This document shows positions 35,781 to 44,821 of a stretch of 64,000 bases of DNA, in pieces. The notes beneath the pieces were generated by a model. The model was not told the origin of the DNA, made no database searches, and saw only the letters and a program-made list of their open reading frames with translations. The stretch is from Kribbella jejuensis. Lineage in GTDB: Bacteria > Actinomycetota > Actinomycetes > Propionibacteriales > Kribbellaceae. A program made the position numbers and the translations under genes. Location of the stretch: assembly GCF_006715085.1 (NCBI RefSeq), contig NZ_VFMM01000001.1, forward strand, positions 1,116,001 through 1,180,000, written 5' to 3'. Every line of letters starts with the position of its first letter. The first letter of the stretch is position 1.

Positions 35781-37117
35781 CAGGAGTGCAGCTCCTCGGG
35801 GCGCGGGTCGCGGGCGCAGCGGAAGCCGGCGAAGATCTGCCGGCGGATCGGGTAGTCCCAGTTGCGGAACGTACTGCGGGCCACCACCTCGTCCGTGCCG
35901 AACGAGCCGCCGCGGAGCACCTTGTACTCCGGGCCGAAGAAGACCAGCGAGTACTCGTCGTAGGGCCACGCGCGGAACCCCGGGTACCCGCGGAAGTCGC
36001 TCGACGTCCACTCCCACAGATCACCGATCAGCTGCTCCACCCCGAGCGGCGACGCCCCGGCCGGATACGCCCCGACCGGCGCCGGCGACAGATGCCGCTG
36101 CCCCAGGTTCGCGTGCTGCGGCCCCGGCGACTCGTCGCCCCATGGGAACCGCCGCGTCCGCCCGGAAGCAGGATCGAACCGCGCCGCGAACTCCCACTCC
36201 TCCTCGGTCGGCAGCCGCTTCCCCGCCCACTTCGCGTACGCCTCGGCCTCGTAGAAGCAGACGTGCATCACCGGCTCGTCCAGCGGCAACCGCTCTCGGT
36301 GACCGAACCGCAGCCGCCACCACTCCCCGTCCGCCTGCGACCAGAACCTTGGGGCGACCAACGACGCCTTCTGCACGTGCGCCCACCCGGCCTCCGACCA
36401 CCACTGCGGATCGGAGTAACCGCCGCCGAGTACGAAGTTCAGGTAGTCCCCGTTCGTCACCGGCACGGTGTCGATCACGAACGGCTGCACGTGGACGGCG
36501 TGCGCAGGCCGCTCGTTGTCCAACGCCCAGGGCTCGATCGACGTACCCATCTCGAACACACCACCCGGTACGAAAACCTCCGCCGACGGCAGCACCCGCC
36601 CGGCGGGCGGTGGTGGCGCGTCCAGCACCGGAGCGCCCTCGCGCAGCTGGTGCGTCGCCAGCATCGTCTCGTCGTGCTGCTGCTCGTGCTGCGTGATCAT
36701 CCCGAACGCGAAGGCGTTGTCGACGAGCTCACGCCCGGCGTCGAACTTCACGTGATCCAGCACGTCGAGCACCTTGTCGCGTACTTCGTTCACGTACGCC
36801 CGGGTCTCCGCCGGACCGAGCAGCGGCAGCGCCGGACGGTCCGCCCGCGGATGCTGGAACGCGTCGTACAGCTCGTCGATGTCCTGCCGCAGCGGCTCGC
36901 GGCCGCCCACGTCACGGACCAGCCAGAGCTCCTCCTGGTTGCCGACGTGGGCGTAGTCCCAGACGAGTGGGGACATCAGCTTCGAGTGCTGCTTGACCAG
37001 GTCGTCGGTGTCGACCGCGTCGGTCAGCTGCACCGTGCGGGCGCGGGACCGCTCCAGCTGCTCACCGGCGTAGGCCCGCAGACCCTCGGCCGACAGGTCG
37101 GACAGTTGGTGATTCAT
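35780..37117 (-). CDS. egtB: hercynine oxygenase (sulfoxide synthase)
   Basis: A protein of 445 residues. The N-terminal DinB-like domain carries an iron-binding HX3HXE motif (QHEQQHDETML) and an upstream His in VWDYAHVGNQEE. The C-terminal FGE-sulfatase/C-type-lectin domain has FVPGGVFEMGTS, RLPTEEEWEFAAR and LWEWTSSDFRGYPGF, ending RQIFAGFRCARDP. It joins hercynine to gamma-glutamylcysteine with O2. It overlaps the egtA stop by four bases. Confidence 0.97.
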   Translation of the reverse strand: MNHQLSDLSAEGLRAYAGEQLERSRARTVQLTDAVDTDDLVKQHSKLMSPLVWDYAHVGNQEELWLVRDVGGREPLRQDIDELYDAFQHPRADRPALPLLGPAETRAYVNEVRDKVLDVLDHVKFDAGRELVDNAFAFGMITQHEQQHDETMLATHQLREGAPVLDAPPPPAGRVLPSAEVFVPGGVFEMGTSIEPWALDNERPAHAVHVQPFVIDTVPVTNGDYLNFVLGGGYSDPQWWSEAGWAHVQKASLVAPRFWSQADGEWWRLRFGHRERLPLDEPVMHVCFYEAEAYAKWAGKRLPTEEEWEFAARFDPASGRTRRFPWGDESPGPQHANLGQRHLSPAPVGAYPAGASPLGVEQLIGDLWEWTSSDFRGYPGFRAWPYDEYSLVFFGPEYKVLRGGSFGTDEVVARSTFRNWDYPIRRQIFAGFRCARDPRPEELHS

Positions 37118-38334
37118 GAAGCTCGCCTTCCTTGGGTGTTGTCGACGATGCGCTGCAGCCGGGTCGCGACGGCAGCGGTGAGTTCGGGATCCGCACCGGT
37201 CCGGTCCAGGACCGCGGTGCCGAGCGCGACCACGTCCCGGGCGGCGCGCAGCACCAACCGGTCCTTCAGCCCCTCGCGGGCGGCAGGGAACCAGCGGCCG
37301 GCGGCCGGCTCGGCCGCGGCCAGCACCTGGTCGAGCGGCGCGGCCATCAGTGCGGTGAGCAGCAGGGTCGGGGCGATCCACCCGTCACCCGGCTGCGCGT
37401 CGAGGTAGCGGACCTCGAGGTACCCACGGGGCCGCACCGGCGGGAACAATGTGGACAGGTGGTAGTCGAGGTCGTCGTACGTCGGCCTGTCGCCGGGCAG
37501 TGCGCCGTCCGCCCAGGCGCCGAACGTGAGCCCGGTCGGCGCGTCCCACGTCTCGCCCCGCCGCAAGCACAGCACCGGGGCCTCCATTGCCGTCCGTGCC
37601 CAGGCGGCAGCCGGGTCGGCGTCGAGTGGGGGCGGTTCGGTGAAGGGGGCGCAGGTGCCGAAGGTGGCCTGAGTACGAGCTGAGGCCCAGCCGGTGTCGG
37701 CGCCGGCGCGGCGGCGCGAGTTGGCGAACAGGGCGACCAGTGCGGGACCGAGATCGTGCAGGGCGCGCCAGCGCAGAGCGGTCTGGTCCGAGTCTCCGGC
37801 GTCGAGGCAGACCTGCAAGCCGGCGGTGCTGCACATCATCCGCGGGCCGTGGGGTCCGAGACGCTGGAAGGCGCGTTCCATCGCGGCGTACCGCGGGACG
37901 GTGAGGATGCGGCGGGGTGGCCGGAAGGGATCCAGGCCGTACCGGCCGGGGACCAGGCCGGCGTCCAGCAGCAAAGAGGTGAGCTCGGCGGCGTCGGCGG
38001 CGGTGTCGTCGATCAGTCGCGGGATCGAGTCCGTCGCGGGGCCGGAAATCTCCACCTGGCCACCCGGCTCAACGGTGACCAGAGCACCCCGGCTCAACGG
38101 CAGCTGCGGACTGCCGCGGACCAGGGTCGCGGGGGCGTGCTCGCCCAGGGCCTTGCTGAGTTGTCCGGCGTCGAGCGGCCGGTGCGGGTCTTCCGCATGA
38201 TGCACGGTCCACTCGAGCTCGACGCCGTACAGCCGAGGTGGGCCGTGCTTGAAACAGACCATCGCGACGTAGCCCTCCGCCTCGGCCCGGGAGCCGATCG
38301 GGGTCGTCGCCAGCAAACCACCGGGCGAGGTCAC
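37114..38334 (-). CDS. egtA: glutamate-cysteine ligase, ergothioneine branch
   Basis: A protein of 406 residues from the GTG at 38334 (VTSPGGLLAT); a TTG 12 codons upstream is the only alternative and is less likely. GCS2-type features: RLYGVELEWTVHHAEDPHRP, ALVTVEPGGQVEISGPA and MMCSTAGLQVCLDAGD, then YLEVRYLDAQPGDGW. It makes gamma-glutamylcysteine for EgtB. First gene of egtABCD. The 160-base gap upstream has an ACCGACC...GGTCGGT inverted repeat (38370-38394) near the likely promoter. Confidence 0.94.
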   Translation of the reverse strand: MTSPGGLLATTPIGSRAEAEGYVAMVCFKHGPPRLYGVELEWTVHHAEDPHRPLDAGQLSKALGEHAPATLVRGSPQLPLSRGALVTVEPGGQVEISGPATDSIPRLIDDTAADAAELTSLLLDAGLVPGRYGLDPFRPPRRILTVPRYAAMERAFQRLGPHGPRMMCSTAGLQVCLDAGDSDQTALRWRALHDLGPALVALFANSRRRAGADTGWASARTQATFGTCAPFTEPPPLDADPAAAWARTAMEAPVLCLRRGETWDAPTGLTFGAWADGALPGDRPTYDDLDYHLSTLFPPVRPRGYLEVRYLDAQPGDGWIAPTLLLTALMAAPLDQVLAAAEPAAGRWFPAAREGLKDRLVLRAARDVVALGTAVLDRTGADPELTAAVATRLQRIVDNTQGRRAS

Positions 38335-38495
38335 GTCAGCGAACCTAGCTCCGGGTCCAGGGCTGGACAACCGACCAGAAAATTACCGGTCGGTGACACC
38401 TGGGCAGCGAATCGACTCATGCCCGCCATGCTTCCCGCCGCCACCGACAGAAATCGGGCGGATGAGCCACCCTTGGATTCCGCTCTGGGCGAACA

Positions 38496-39155
38496 TCAAC
38501 GAAAGCGCGGACAAGTGGTGCACGCCGTCACGTTCGGAAGCACGTAGAAGTAGCAACACGAGGTACGCAGCTTCTGCTCCAGAGACACCCCGAACGCCTC
38601 CGCCGCGCGCTCGACCAGCTCCCCGCCTTTCACCAACCGCAGCGCGGCCCGCACCTCGTCCTCCACCGCGCCGAACCGCTGCAACGACCCGAGCTTCACC
38701 CCGGGCCGGTAGGAGTTCAGGAACGCGTTGACGTGCGCCGCATGCTGCGCGGCCGCAACCTCGACCGGAACGACCCGATCGGACAGCAGCGCCACCTCAG
38801 CCGGGTAGTGAGCCACAGGATGCCGCTTGAACGCCAGCGCAGCAGGAGAAACCTCCGGCGAGAACCCGGTCGCTGCAGAGCTGACTGCGGCAACGAGAGA
38901 CGGCACCTGTACGTACCACATCAGCGTGAACATCGCCGCGACCTGCACAGGCGGCTCGATCGCATAGTCCCGCGCGTAGTCAGCCGCGGCCGCGGCACGC
39001 CAGGCCGACGTCGGATCGCCACCCGCCTGCTGCTCCGCGATGAGCTGAGAACACGAGACCCACTCCGGCCCCGGAAACGAGTCCGCCGTACGCACGGACA
39101 ACCAGCTGACCGAGTCAGCCAGCACGTCCGCCAGGCGGCCAACGGTGTAGCTCAC
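38496..39155 (-). CDS. FhuF-like [2Fe-2S] siderophore-iron reductase
   Basis: A protein of 219 residues. The C-terminus has the FhuF-type cysteine motif Cys-Cys-X10-Cys-X2-Cys (SCCYFYVLPNVTACTTCP). The rest is the poorly conserved helical ferric-siderophore reductase domain. It overlaps the ABC ATPase gene by four bases, so it belongs to the siderophore uptake operon and would release iron inside the cell. Confidence 0.88.
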   Translation of the reverse strand: MSYTVGRLADVLADSVSWLSVRTADSFPGPEWVSCSQLIAEQQAGGDPTSAWRAAAAADYARDYAIEPPVQVAAMFTLMWYVQVPSLVAAVSSAATGFSPEVSPAALAFKRHPVAHYPAEVALLSDRVVPVEVAAAQHAAHVNAFLNSYRPGVKLGSLQRFGAVEDEVRAALRLVKGGELVERAAEAFGVSLEQKLRTSCCYFYVLPNVTACTTCPRFR

Positions 39156-39925
39156 CCGGCCAGCCTACGATCCGGTACGACGACCGGTGCGCCACCGACC
39201 TCCACCACGGTGGCCTTCAACCCGAACACCTCATCCAGCAAGTCAGCCGTGAGTACGTCGACCGGACGGCCTTCCGCAGCGATCCGCCCCTCCCCCATCA
39301 CGACCAAGTGGTCGGCGTACTGCGCGGCCAGTGTCAGGTCGTGCAACACCGTGACGACTGTCCGGCCTGTCGTGGCAGCCCCGTGCACCACGTTCATCAC
39401 GTCAACAGCATGTGCCAGGTCCAAGTACGTCGTGGGCTCGTCGAGAAGCAGGTGCTGCGTCCCCTGCGCCAGCACCATCGCGATCCACACCCGCTGCCGC
39501 TGTCCACCGGACAGCTGATCCACCGGACGCTCCCGCAACTCCGTCAACTCAACAGCGCGCAGGGCCTCCTCAATGGCGGCGTCGTCCTCAGCGGTAAGCC
39601 GTCCGAACAGCCCGCGATGCGGATGGCGTCCACGAGACACCAGTTCGGCCGCGGTGATCCCTTCTGGAGTCACGGGTCCCTGCGGCAGCACACCGAGCCT
39701 TCTCGCGAGCTCCCGCGCCGGCAGTTGGTGGATGTCCTTGCCGTCCAGCAGCACCTGTCCGCTCCGCGGTGTGAGCAGTCTGCTCATCCCGCGCAGCAGG
39801 GTGGACTTGCCGGACCCGTTCGGTCCTACCACTGCAGTCAGCTGTCCAGTAGGAACCTCCAGTGTCAGCCCGTCCACGACAGGCGTCGCAGCGTCGTACG
39901 CGAGGGTCAGGTTCTCGACGTGCAC
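39152..39925 (-). CDS. siderophore ABC transporter ATP-binding protein (FecE/FepC type)
   Basis: A protein of 257 residues: Walker A GPNGSGKST, signature LSGGQRQRV, Walker B LLLDEPTTYLD and H-loop TVLHDLTLA. The TTYLD form and GRHPHRGLFG segment are typical of iron-siderophore ATPases. It lies three bases after the FecD-type permease. Confidence 0.95.
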   Translation of the reverse strand: MHVENLTLAYDAATPVVDGLTLEVPTGQLTAVVGPNGSGKSTLLRGMSRLLTPRSGQVLLDGKDIHQLPARELARRLGVLPQGPVTPEGITAAELVSRGRHPHRGLFGRLTAEDDAAIEEALRAVELTELRERPVDQLSGGQRQRVWIAMVLAQGTQHLLLDEPTTYLDLAHAVDVMNVVHGAATTGRTVVTVLHDLTLAAQYADHLVVMGEGRIAAEGRPVDVLTADLLDEVFGLKATVVEVGGAPVVVPDRRLAG

Positions 39926-39928
39926 GGT

Positions 39929-40957
39929 TCAGCGTCCCTTCTGCTGACGACCGATGAGATGAAGCAGGTACGGCGCTCCGCAGGCAGCCGTGACCACACC
40001 GACTGGCAACTCGTACGGGCCGACGTGGGCCCAGTGCAACCCGTTGCGCGCCAACAGATCTGCCAGGACCACGAAGAGCGCGCCCAGCAGCGCAGTGGTC
40101 AGCAAGGGCGGCCGCTCCATCCGGGTGAGCCGCTGTGCGACCTGGGGCGCCACCAGTGCGACAAAGGCGATCGGCCCTGCGCCAGCTGTTGCCATGGCGG
40201 CCAGCACTGTGGCGATCACCAGCAGTGCCAGCCTGATCCGCGCCACCCGGACGCCGAGCGACGACGCCACGTCGTCACCGAGGACGAGCGCGGACAGGTC
40301 GCGGTTGAACATCATTGCCACCGGCAACAGCAGGACGACCGCGATCAGTACCGGGATCGCGTCGCTCCAGGCCCGCGCGTTGAGCGATCCGGCCAGCCAG
40401 GCGGCCGCGCGGCCCGCGTCGTTCACGTCACCGATCACGAGCAACCACGCGACCAACGAGTTCGCCGCCGCAGCGACCCCGACTCCGATCAGCACCACCT
40501 TGCCAGCGTCCACGACTCCACGCTGGACCGACAGCGCGCCGACGACGAGCGTCGCCAGCAACCCGCCGAGTACTGCTGCCAGTGGGATGCCGACCTTCGC
40601 CGCGAAGCCGGAGATGTTGCCGCCGCCGGTGCCCGCGAGCACGATCACCGCGACGGCGCCCGCGGAGGCGCCCGAGTTGACGCCGACGATGTCGGGACTG
40701 GCCAGCGGGTTGCGTGACAGCGTCTGCAACAACGCGCCGGAGACGGCGAACGCGATCCCCACCAGCAGACCGGTCGCCACCCGCGGCAGGCGGAGTTCGA
40801 GGACGACGAGCCGGGTACCACGCCGGCCGCCGCCGAGCAGTACTTCGATCACGTCCGCGACCGGGAGTTTCGTCGTACCGACGCTCAACGACACCAGGGC
40901 GACGACGATCGCCAGCGCGGCGAACAGGATGCTGAGGGCAACGGTTCGCGATCTCAC
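39929..40957 (-). CDS. FecCD-family siderophore ABC permease
   Basis: A protein of 342 residues with about nine to ten membrane segments and BtuC/FecD motifs: LRLPRVATGLLVGIAFAVSG, RNPLASPDIVGVNSGAS, and GPIAFVALVAPQVAQRLTR. The GTG start at 40957 overlaps the upstream permease stop by four bases; the longer open frame upstream is a shadow. Confidence 0.94.
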   Translation of the reverse strand: MRSRTVALSILFAALAIVVALVSLSVGTTKLPVADVIEVLLGGGRRGTRLVVLELRLPRVATGLLVGIAFAVSGALLQTLSRNPLASPDIVGVNSGASAGAVAVIVLAGTGGGNISGFAAKVGIPLAAVLGGLLATLVVGALSVQRGVVDAGKVVLIGVGVAAAANSLVAWLLVIGDVNDAGRAAAWLAGSLNARAWSDAIPVLIAVVLLLPVAMMFNRDLSALVLGDDVASSLGVRVARIRLALLVIATVLAAMATAGAGPIAFVALVAPQVAQRLTRMERPPLLTTALLGALFVVLADLLARNGLHWAHVGPYELPVGVVTAACGAPYLLHLIGRQQKGR

Positions 40958-42036
40958 AGGGCCACCGCCCGGCGGCGTACGACGAGGACGAAGAGCGGGG
41001 CGCCGACGATGCCGAGCACCACGCCGGCCTGTACTTCGCCGGCGCCGCCGACGAGCCGGCCGACGAGATCCGCGAGTACCAGCGCGGTCGCGCCGATCAC
41101 GCCCGCCGCGGGGATCAGCCAGGTGTTGCGGGCGCCGAAGATCCGCCGCGCGACGTGCCCGGACAGCAAGCCCAGGAACCCGATCGGACCACACGCCGCG
41201 ACACCGGCGGCGGTCAGCAGCCCGATCGCTCCCAGACCGACCAGGCGCGCCCGACGTACCGACAACCCGAGGCCGGCCGCGACGTCGTCGCCGAGGGCGA
41301 GCAGGTCGAGGTCTCGGGCGTTGACCGCGGCGAGCAGCAGGCCGAGTACGGCGAACGGGAGTACCTGACCGGCCACGTCCAGGCCGCGGCCCGCGACCGA
41401 ACCGACTGCCCAGAAGCGGTAACTGTCCAGGGTGTTCGCGTCGAGCAGGACGATCGCGGACGTCAACGCACCGAGCATCGCCGCCACGGCCGCACCTGTC
41501 AGCGCCAGCCCGACCGGGGACGCGCCGCTGCCGCGCGAGGCCAGCTGCTGGACGGCGAAGGTCGCGATGAGCGCTCCGATCAGCGCAACCCATACGGTCG
41601 ACGAGACGGAGTCGACCAGGCCCAACTGCAGCCCGAGCACCACGGCGAACGCGGCACCTGAGCTCACGCCGAAGATGCCCGGCTCAGCCAGCGCATTCCG
41701 GGTATGCCCTTGCATCAACGTGCCGGCCACGCCGAGACAGCCCCCGATCAGCACGGCGACTACAGTCCGCGGCAACCGCAGACTACGAACAATCACGCCG
41801 GCATCAGAACCGTTGTTCGCGACCAACGCATGCCACAACGCACCGGGGCCCAACCAACGCGAGCCCAGTACGAGGCTTGCGGTGAACGCCAGCATTAGCA
41901 CCACGGCGAGAGCAAGCAGAACCACGGCGCGCCGTGTGACCAGGTGGGAGGGCGAGGGCGGACGCGCCGGGTTCGCCGGTCCGGCTGCCGGGTTTGGGGG
42001 CGGCGGCGCGGGGGGTTGTGTTGAGGGCGGGGGCAT
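40954..42036 (-). CDS. FecCD-family siderophore ABC permease
   Basis: A protein of 360 residues with an unusually Pro-rich N-terminal 30 residues, then a FecC-type permease with LRLPRTVVAVLIGGCLGVAG, RNALAEPGIFGVSSGAA and GPIGFLGLLSGHVARRIFG. It is first in the minus-strand unit (permease, permease, ATPase, FhuF-like) and lies next to an iron box. The divergent binding protein completes the system. Confidence 0.93.
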   Translation of the reverse strand: MPPPSTQPPAPPPPNPAAGPANPARPPSPSHLVTRRAVVLLALAVVLMLAFTASLVLGSRWLGPGALWHALVANNGSDAGVIVRSLRLPRTVVAVLIGGCLGVAGTLMQGHTRNALAEPGIFGVSSGAAFAVVLGLQLGLVDSVSSTVWVALIGALIATFAVQQLASRGSGASPVGLALTGAAVAAMLGALTSAIVLLDANTLDSYRFWAVGSVAGRGLDVAGQVLPFAVLGLLLAAVNARDLDLLALGDDVAAGLGLSVRRARLVGLGAIGLLTAAGVAACGPIGFLGLLSGHVARRIFGARNTWLIPAAGVIGATALVLADLVGRLVGGAGEVQAGVVLGIVGAPLFVLVVRRRAVAL

Positions 42037-42037
42037 A

Positions 42038-42056
42038 GGTTAGGTTTGCCTTACTT
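42038..42056. promoter_or_regulatory. iron box (DmdR/IdeR-type operator)
   Basis: GGTTAGGTTTGCCTTACTT resembles the DmdR/IdeR consensus TTAGGTTAGCCTAACCTAA with matching TTAGGTT and CCT(T)A elements. It sits two bases upstream of the permease start codon and within the divergent region shared with the binding-protein gene. Iron-replete repression of both transcripts is expected. Confidence 0.75.
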
Positions 42057-42107
42057 CGAGGTGGAGAGCCACCTTAACCTGCCACTCGTGCCGATCTGGA
42101 GACACCC

Positions 42108-43109
42108 GTGCGCCTGCCCCGCATCGCCGCCCTGTTCGCCATCACCGTCAGCACCGTCAGCATCGCTACCGTCAGCCTGACGGCGTGCGGTTCGTCCGGA
42201 GCCGACGACGACCCGGCCGCCGCCGGCTCGGCGGGCGCGGGCTTCCCGCGGACGGTCGAGCACGCGATGGGCAAGACCGAGATCAAGACCAAGCCGAAGC
42301 GGGTGGTCGCGCTCGACACCAGCTACGTGGACGCGACGCTGGCCCTGGACACGCAGGTCGTCGGGTACACCGACTACCGGACCATCAACGGGCAGCTCCC
42401 GGACTACCTCGGCGACGAGCGGAAGACGTACGGCGCCGAGGCCGAGTCGGTCGGCACGCTGGCCGAACCGAACCTGGAGAAGATCGCCGCGCTGAACCCG
42501 GACCTGATCATCACCGCGAAGGTCCGGCACGAGAAGCTGTACGACCAGCTGTCCGCGATCGCGCCGACGATCATGTCCGAGACGACCGGCGCGACCTGGA
42601 AGGACAACATTCGGCTGGAGGCCAAGGCGCTCGGCCAGGAGGACCTCGCGGAGAAGGAGATCTCGGCGTACGAGCAGGCCGCGAAGACCGTCGGCGACGC
42701 GATCAACGCGAAGGCGAACCACCCGACGATCTCGGTGGTCCGGTTCGTCGACGGGCCGACCCGGCTGTACCAGAACGCCAGCTACTCCGGGATCGTGCTG
42801 AAGGACGCCGGCCTGAAGCGGCCGAAGTCCCAGGACGTCAACGGGTTCGCGCTGGAGATCAGCCCGGAGCGGATCAAGGACGCCGACGCCGACGCGATCT
42901 TCGTCACGACGTACGCCGACGAGAAGGGGCTGAGCGCGAAGACGGCCGCCCAGTTCAAGGCGAACCCGCTGTGGAAGCCGCTCGCCGCGAAGGTGCACGA
43001 CGTACCGGACCTCACCTGGATGACGGCGGTCGGTCTGCAGGGCGCGTGGTCGATCCTGAACGACCTGGCCAAGACCTTCGGCGTGCCCGCACCCGTCAAG
43101 CCCGCCTGA
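42108..43109 (+). CDS. siderophore ABC transporter substrate-binding lipoprotein
   Basis: A protein of 333 residues with a lipoprotein signal (lipobox LTAC, Cys at about residue 27). The FepB/FhuD-type binding fold has KPKRVVALDTSYVDATLALD, VGTLAEPNLEKIAALNPDLI and ISPERIKDADADAIFVTTY. The GTG start has GGAG eight bases upstream. It is divergent from the permease operon across the iron box. Confidence 0.94.
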   Translation: MRLPRIAALFAITVSTVSIATVSLTACGSSGADDDPAAAGSAGAGFPRTVEHAMGKTEIKTKPKRVVALDTSYVDATLALDTQVVGYTDYRTINGQLPDYLGDERKTYGAEAESVGTLAEPNLEKIAALNPDLIITAKVRHEKLYDQLSAIAPTIMSETTGATWKDNIRLEAKALGQEDLAEKEISAYEQAAKTVGDAINAKANHPTISVVRFVDGPTRLYQNASYSGIVLKDAGLKRPKSQDVNGFALEISPERIKDADADAIFVTTYADEKGLSAKTAAQFKANPLWKPLAAKVHDVPDLTWMTAVGLQGAWSILNDLAKTFGVPAPVKPA

Positions 43110-43133
43110 GCCCGCGCAGGTAGGGTCGGGCGC

Positions 43134-43766
43134 ATGACGGCTCTCACGCGGTGGCACGTCGGTCCGTGGACGACGCGGGGGACGCGGCCGGGTGAGACGC
43201 CGGTGCCCGGGCGGCGGCGGACGACCGATGAGCTGAACTTCGACGTCGTCGGGCTGGCGCGGATCCTGGGCCGGCGGCTGTCCGGGCGGGACGAACTGCA
43301 GGTCCGCCTGTGGCAGAACGAGCTCCGTCCGACCCACACCCGCCGGTGCGGCGTCCACACGCTCGCCGACCCGGCGAACGCGCAACTCCTGCACGAAACC
43401 GCCCAGGAAGCCCTTGCCTGGCTGGCCGAACGCGCGCCTGCCGGCTACGAGTTCGTCCTCACCGACGCCGTCGAACTGCGTCCGCTCCTCGACCTGACCG
43501 CAGACGTCGTCGCCGTCGAAGCCGTCGTACAACTGACCGACGTACCACTCCCGGCCGCCCGCCTGGCAACAGCACATGTACGCCCCGGCTGGTACGCCGG
43601 TGATGCGGTGTGCAACTGGTCCGGCCCACACACCACGTCAGACGAAGCAATAGCCGCAGTACAAGCAGCCCGCTCCGAACTGGTCGACCAGCTAACCGCG
43701 GCGGGCCACGCAGCCCTCGCAGCGACAGCAGACCGCTGGCCGGCAGTACCAGTCGAGCACGCGTAG
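43134..43766 (+). CDS. uncharacterised protein next to siderophore uptake genes
   Basis: A protein of 210 residues that I do not recognise. It starts 25 bases after the siderophore-binding-protein stop and so may be co-transcribed. The N-terminus is Trp- and Arg-rich (RWHVGPWTTRGTRPG); the rest looks globular with no membrane or signal segments. A possible active-site-like segment is VCNWSGPHTTSDEAI. A role in iron handling would be inferred only from position. Confidence 0.65.
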   Translation: MTALTRWHVGPWTTRGTRPGETPVPGRRRTTDELNFDVVGLARILGRRLSGRDELQVRLWQNELRPTHTRRCGVHTLADPANAQLLHETAQEALAWLAERAPAGYEFVLTDAVELRPLLDLTADVVAVEAVVQLTDVPLPAARLATAHVRPGWYAGDAVCNWSGPHTTSDEAIAAVQAARSELVDQLTAAGHAALAATADRWPAVPVEHA

Positions 43767-43841
43767 CCGCCCTACCGCTCCGCGGCACGAGCTGCTCGCC
43801 GGTCCCCGTGCCGTGGGCCGGGCGGCTCCTGCTCTGCTTCT

Positions 43842-43876
43842 CGCCCGCCGGCCGCGCGGAGCGCGGCCGGCGGGCG
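43842..43876. terminator. 16-bp GC hairpin between converging genes
   Basis: CGCCCGCCGGCCGCGC (43842-43857) and GCGCGGCCGGCGGGCG (43861-43876) form a perfect 16-bp stem with a 3-base loop, directly before the stop of the minus-strand hydrolase. It lacks a T-tract but is an effective bidirectional terminator candidate. Confidence 0.72.
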
Positions 43877-43877
43877 G

Positions 43878-44789
43878 TCAGTTGGAGCCGGTGGCGGTGC
43901 CTGCGGGCGCCGCGGCCAGGTTGGCGTGGAGGAACCCGATCTCAGCTTCGACCACCTGTTCGTGGGCGTTGGTGAAGGGGGCGTAGTGGTTGCCGGGGAC
44001 CTGGAGGACCGCGGCCTTGGGGGTGGTGGCGGCCGCTTTCAGGGTGGGGGCTACCAGGGCTGACTTGTCGTCCTGGCAGACGACGTACAGGATCGGGCAG
44101 CGGGCGTCCGGGGCGTACTTGGCTGGACGGTAGAGCGCTGCGGGAAGGACTGAGCGGGCGGCGATCGCCTGCTGCCAGTCGGGGTAGCGGTTGTCGGGGC
44201 TCAGGATGTCGCTGCCGAGCTGGGCGTCCGGGGTGTTGAGGAGCGCTACCGTGCCGGTGGGGCCGGCCAGGTCAACCAGGCGCGGCGGACGGTTGAACCA
44301 GCTGCCCACGACGTCGAGCAGTGAGCGGCCGAGCAGCCGTACGGCGATGCCGGACGACTGGTAGCGCGAGGCGTGGCGCGTGACAGTAGGCCCGTCGACG
44401 TTGGCCGACTGGGCGATCGCCGCCGAGAGGCCGAGGTCTTCGGACGCGAGCTGGACGATGTAACCGCCGGGCAGCGAGAACGCCCAGATCGCGACCCGCT
44501 CGACACCGGGCAGCGTCTTCGCGTACGCGATCGCCGCCCGCCAGTCGTCCAGCTGGTCACGGACCCGCGCGACCTGCCGCGGCTCACCGGCACTCTCGCC
44601 GAAGTGCCGGTGGTCGAACGCCAGCACGCTGAATCCGGCCGCGGCGAACCGCTCCGCGAACCGATCCGTCCCCGGCTCCTTCGTGACTCCGAAGCCGCCG
44701 GTCATCACCACGCAGCCACCGTTGGTCCCCGGGTAGTGCCAGGCCGCGCACGAAACGCCGGAACTCGTGAAGTACACCTTGTCGCGCAT
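43878..44789 (-). CDS. alpha/beta hydrolase with atypical nucleophile elbow
   Basis: A protein of 303 residues. The fold is clear (VVMTGGFGVTKEPG, FSVLAFDHRHFGESAG, a late Asp in CPILYVVCQDDKSA and the final His in VPGNHYAPF). The elbow reads AFSLPGG, so the first Gly of G-x-S-x-G is Ala and Ser105 is the expected nucleophile. It lies downstream of a TetR gene on the same strand, 32 bases apart, and may be under its control. Confidence 0.85.
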   Translation of the reverse strand: MRDKVYFTSSGVSCAAWHYPGTNGGCVVMTGGFGVTKEPGTDRFAERFAAAGFSVLAFDHRHFGESAGEPRQVARVRDQLDDWRAAIAYAKTLPGVERVAIWAFSLPGGYIVQLASEDLGLSAAIAQSANVDGPTVTRHASRYQSSGIAVRLLGRSLLDVVGSWFNRPPRLVDLAGPTGTVALLNTPDAQLGSDILSPDNRYPDWQQAIAARSVLPAALYRPAKYAPDARCPILYVVCQDDKSALVAPTLKAAATTPKAAVLQVPGNHYAPFTNAHEQVVEAEIGFLHANLAAAPAGTATGSN

Positions 44790-44821
44790 GACAGAAGTGA
44801 ACCACGTGGTTCGCAAACTGT

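Noticed and set aside
40958-41593. N-terminal extension of the second FecCD permease frame
   Set aside because: It overlaps the coding sequence of the first permease and is low-complexity Arg/Pro; the GTG at 40957 has the usual four-base overlap.
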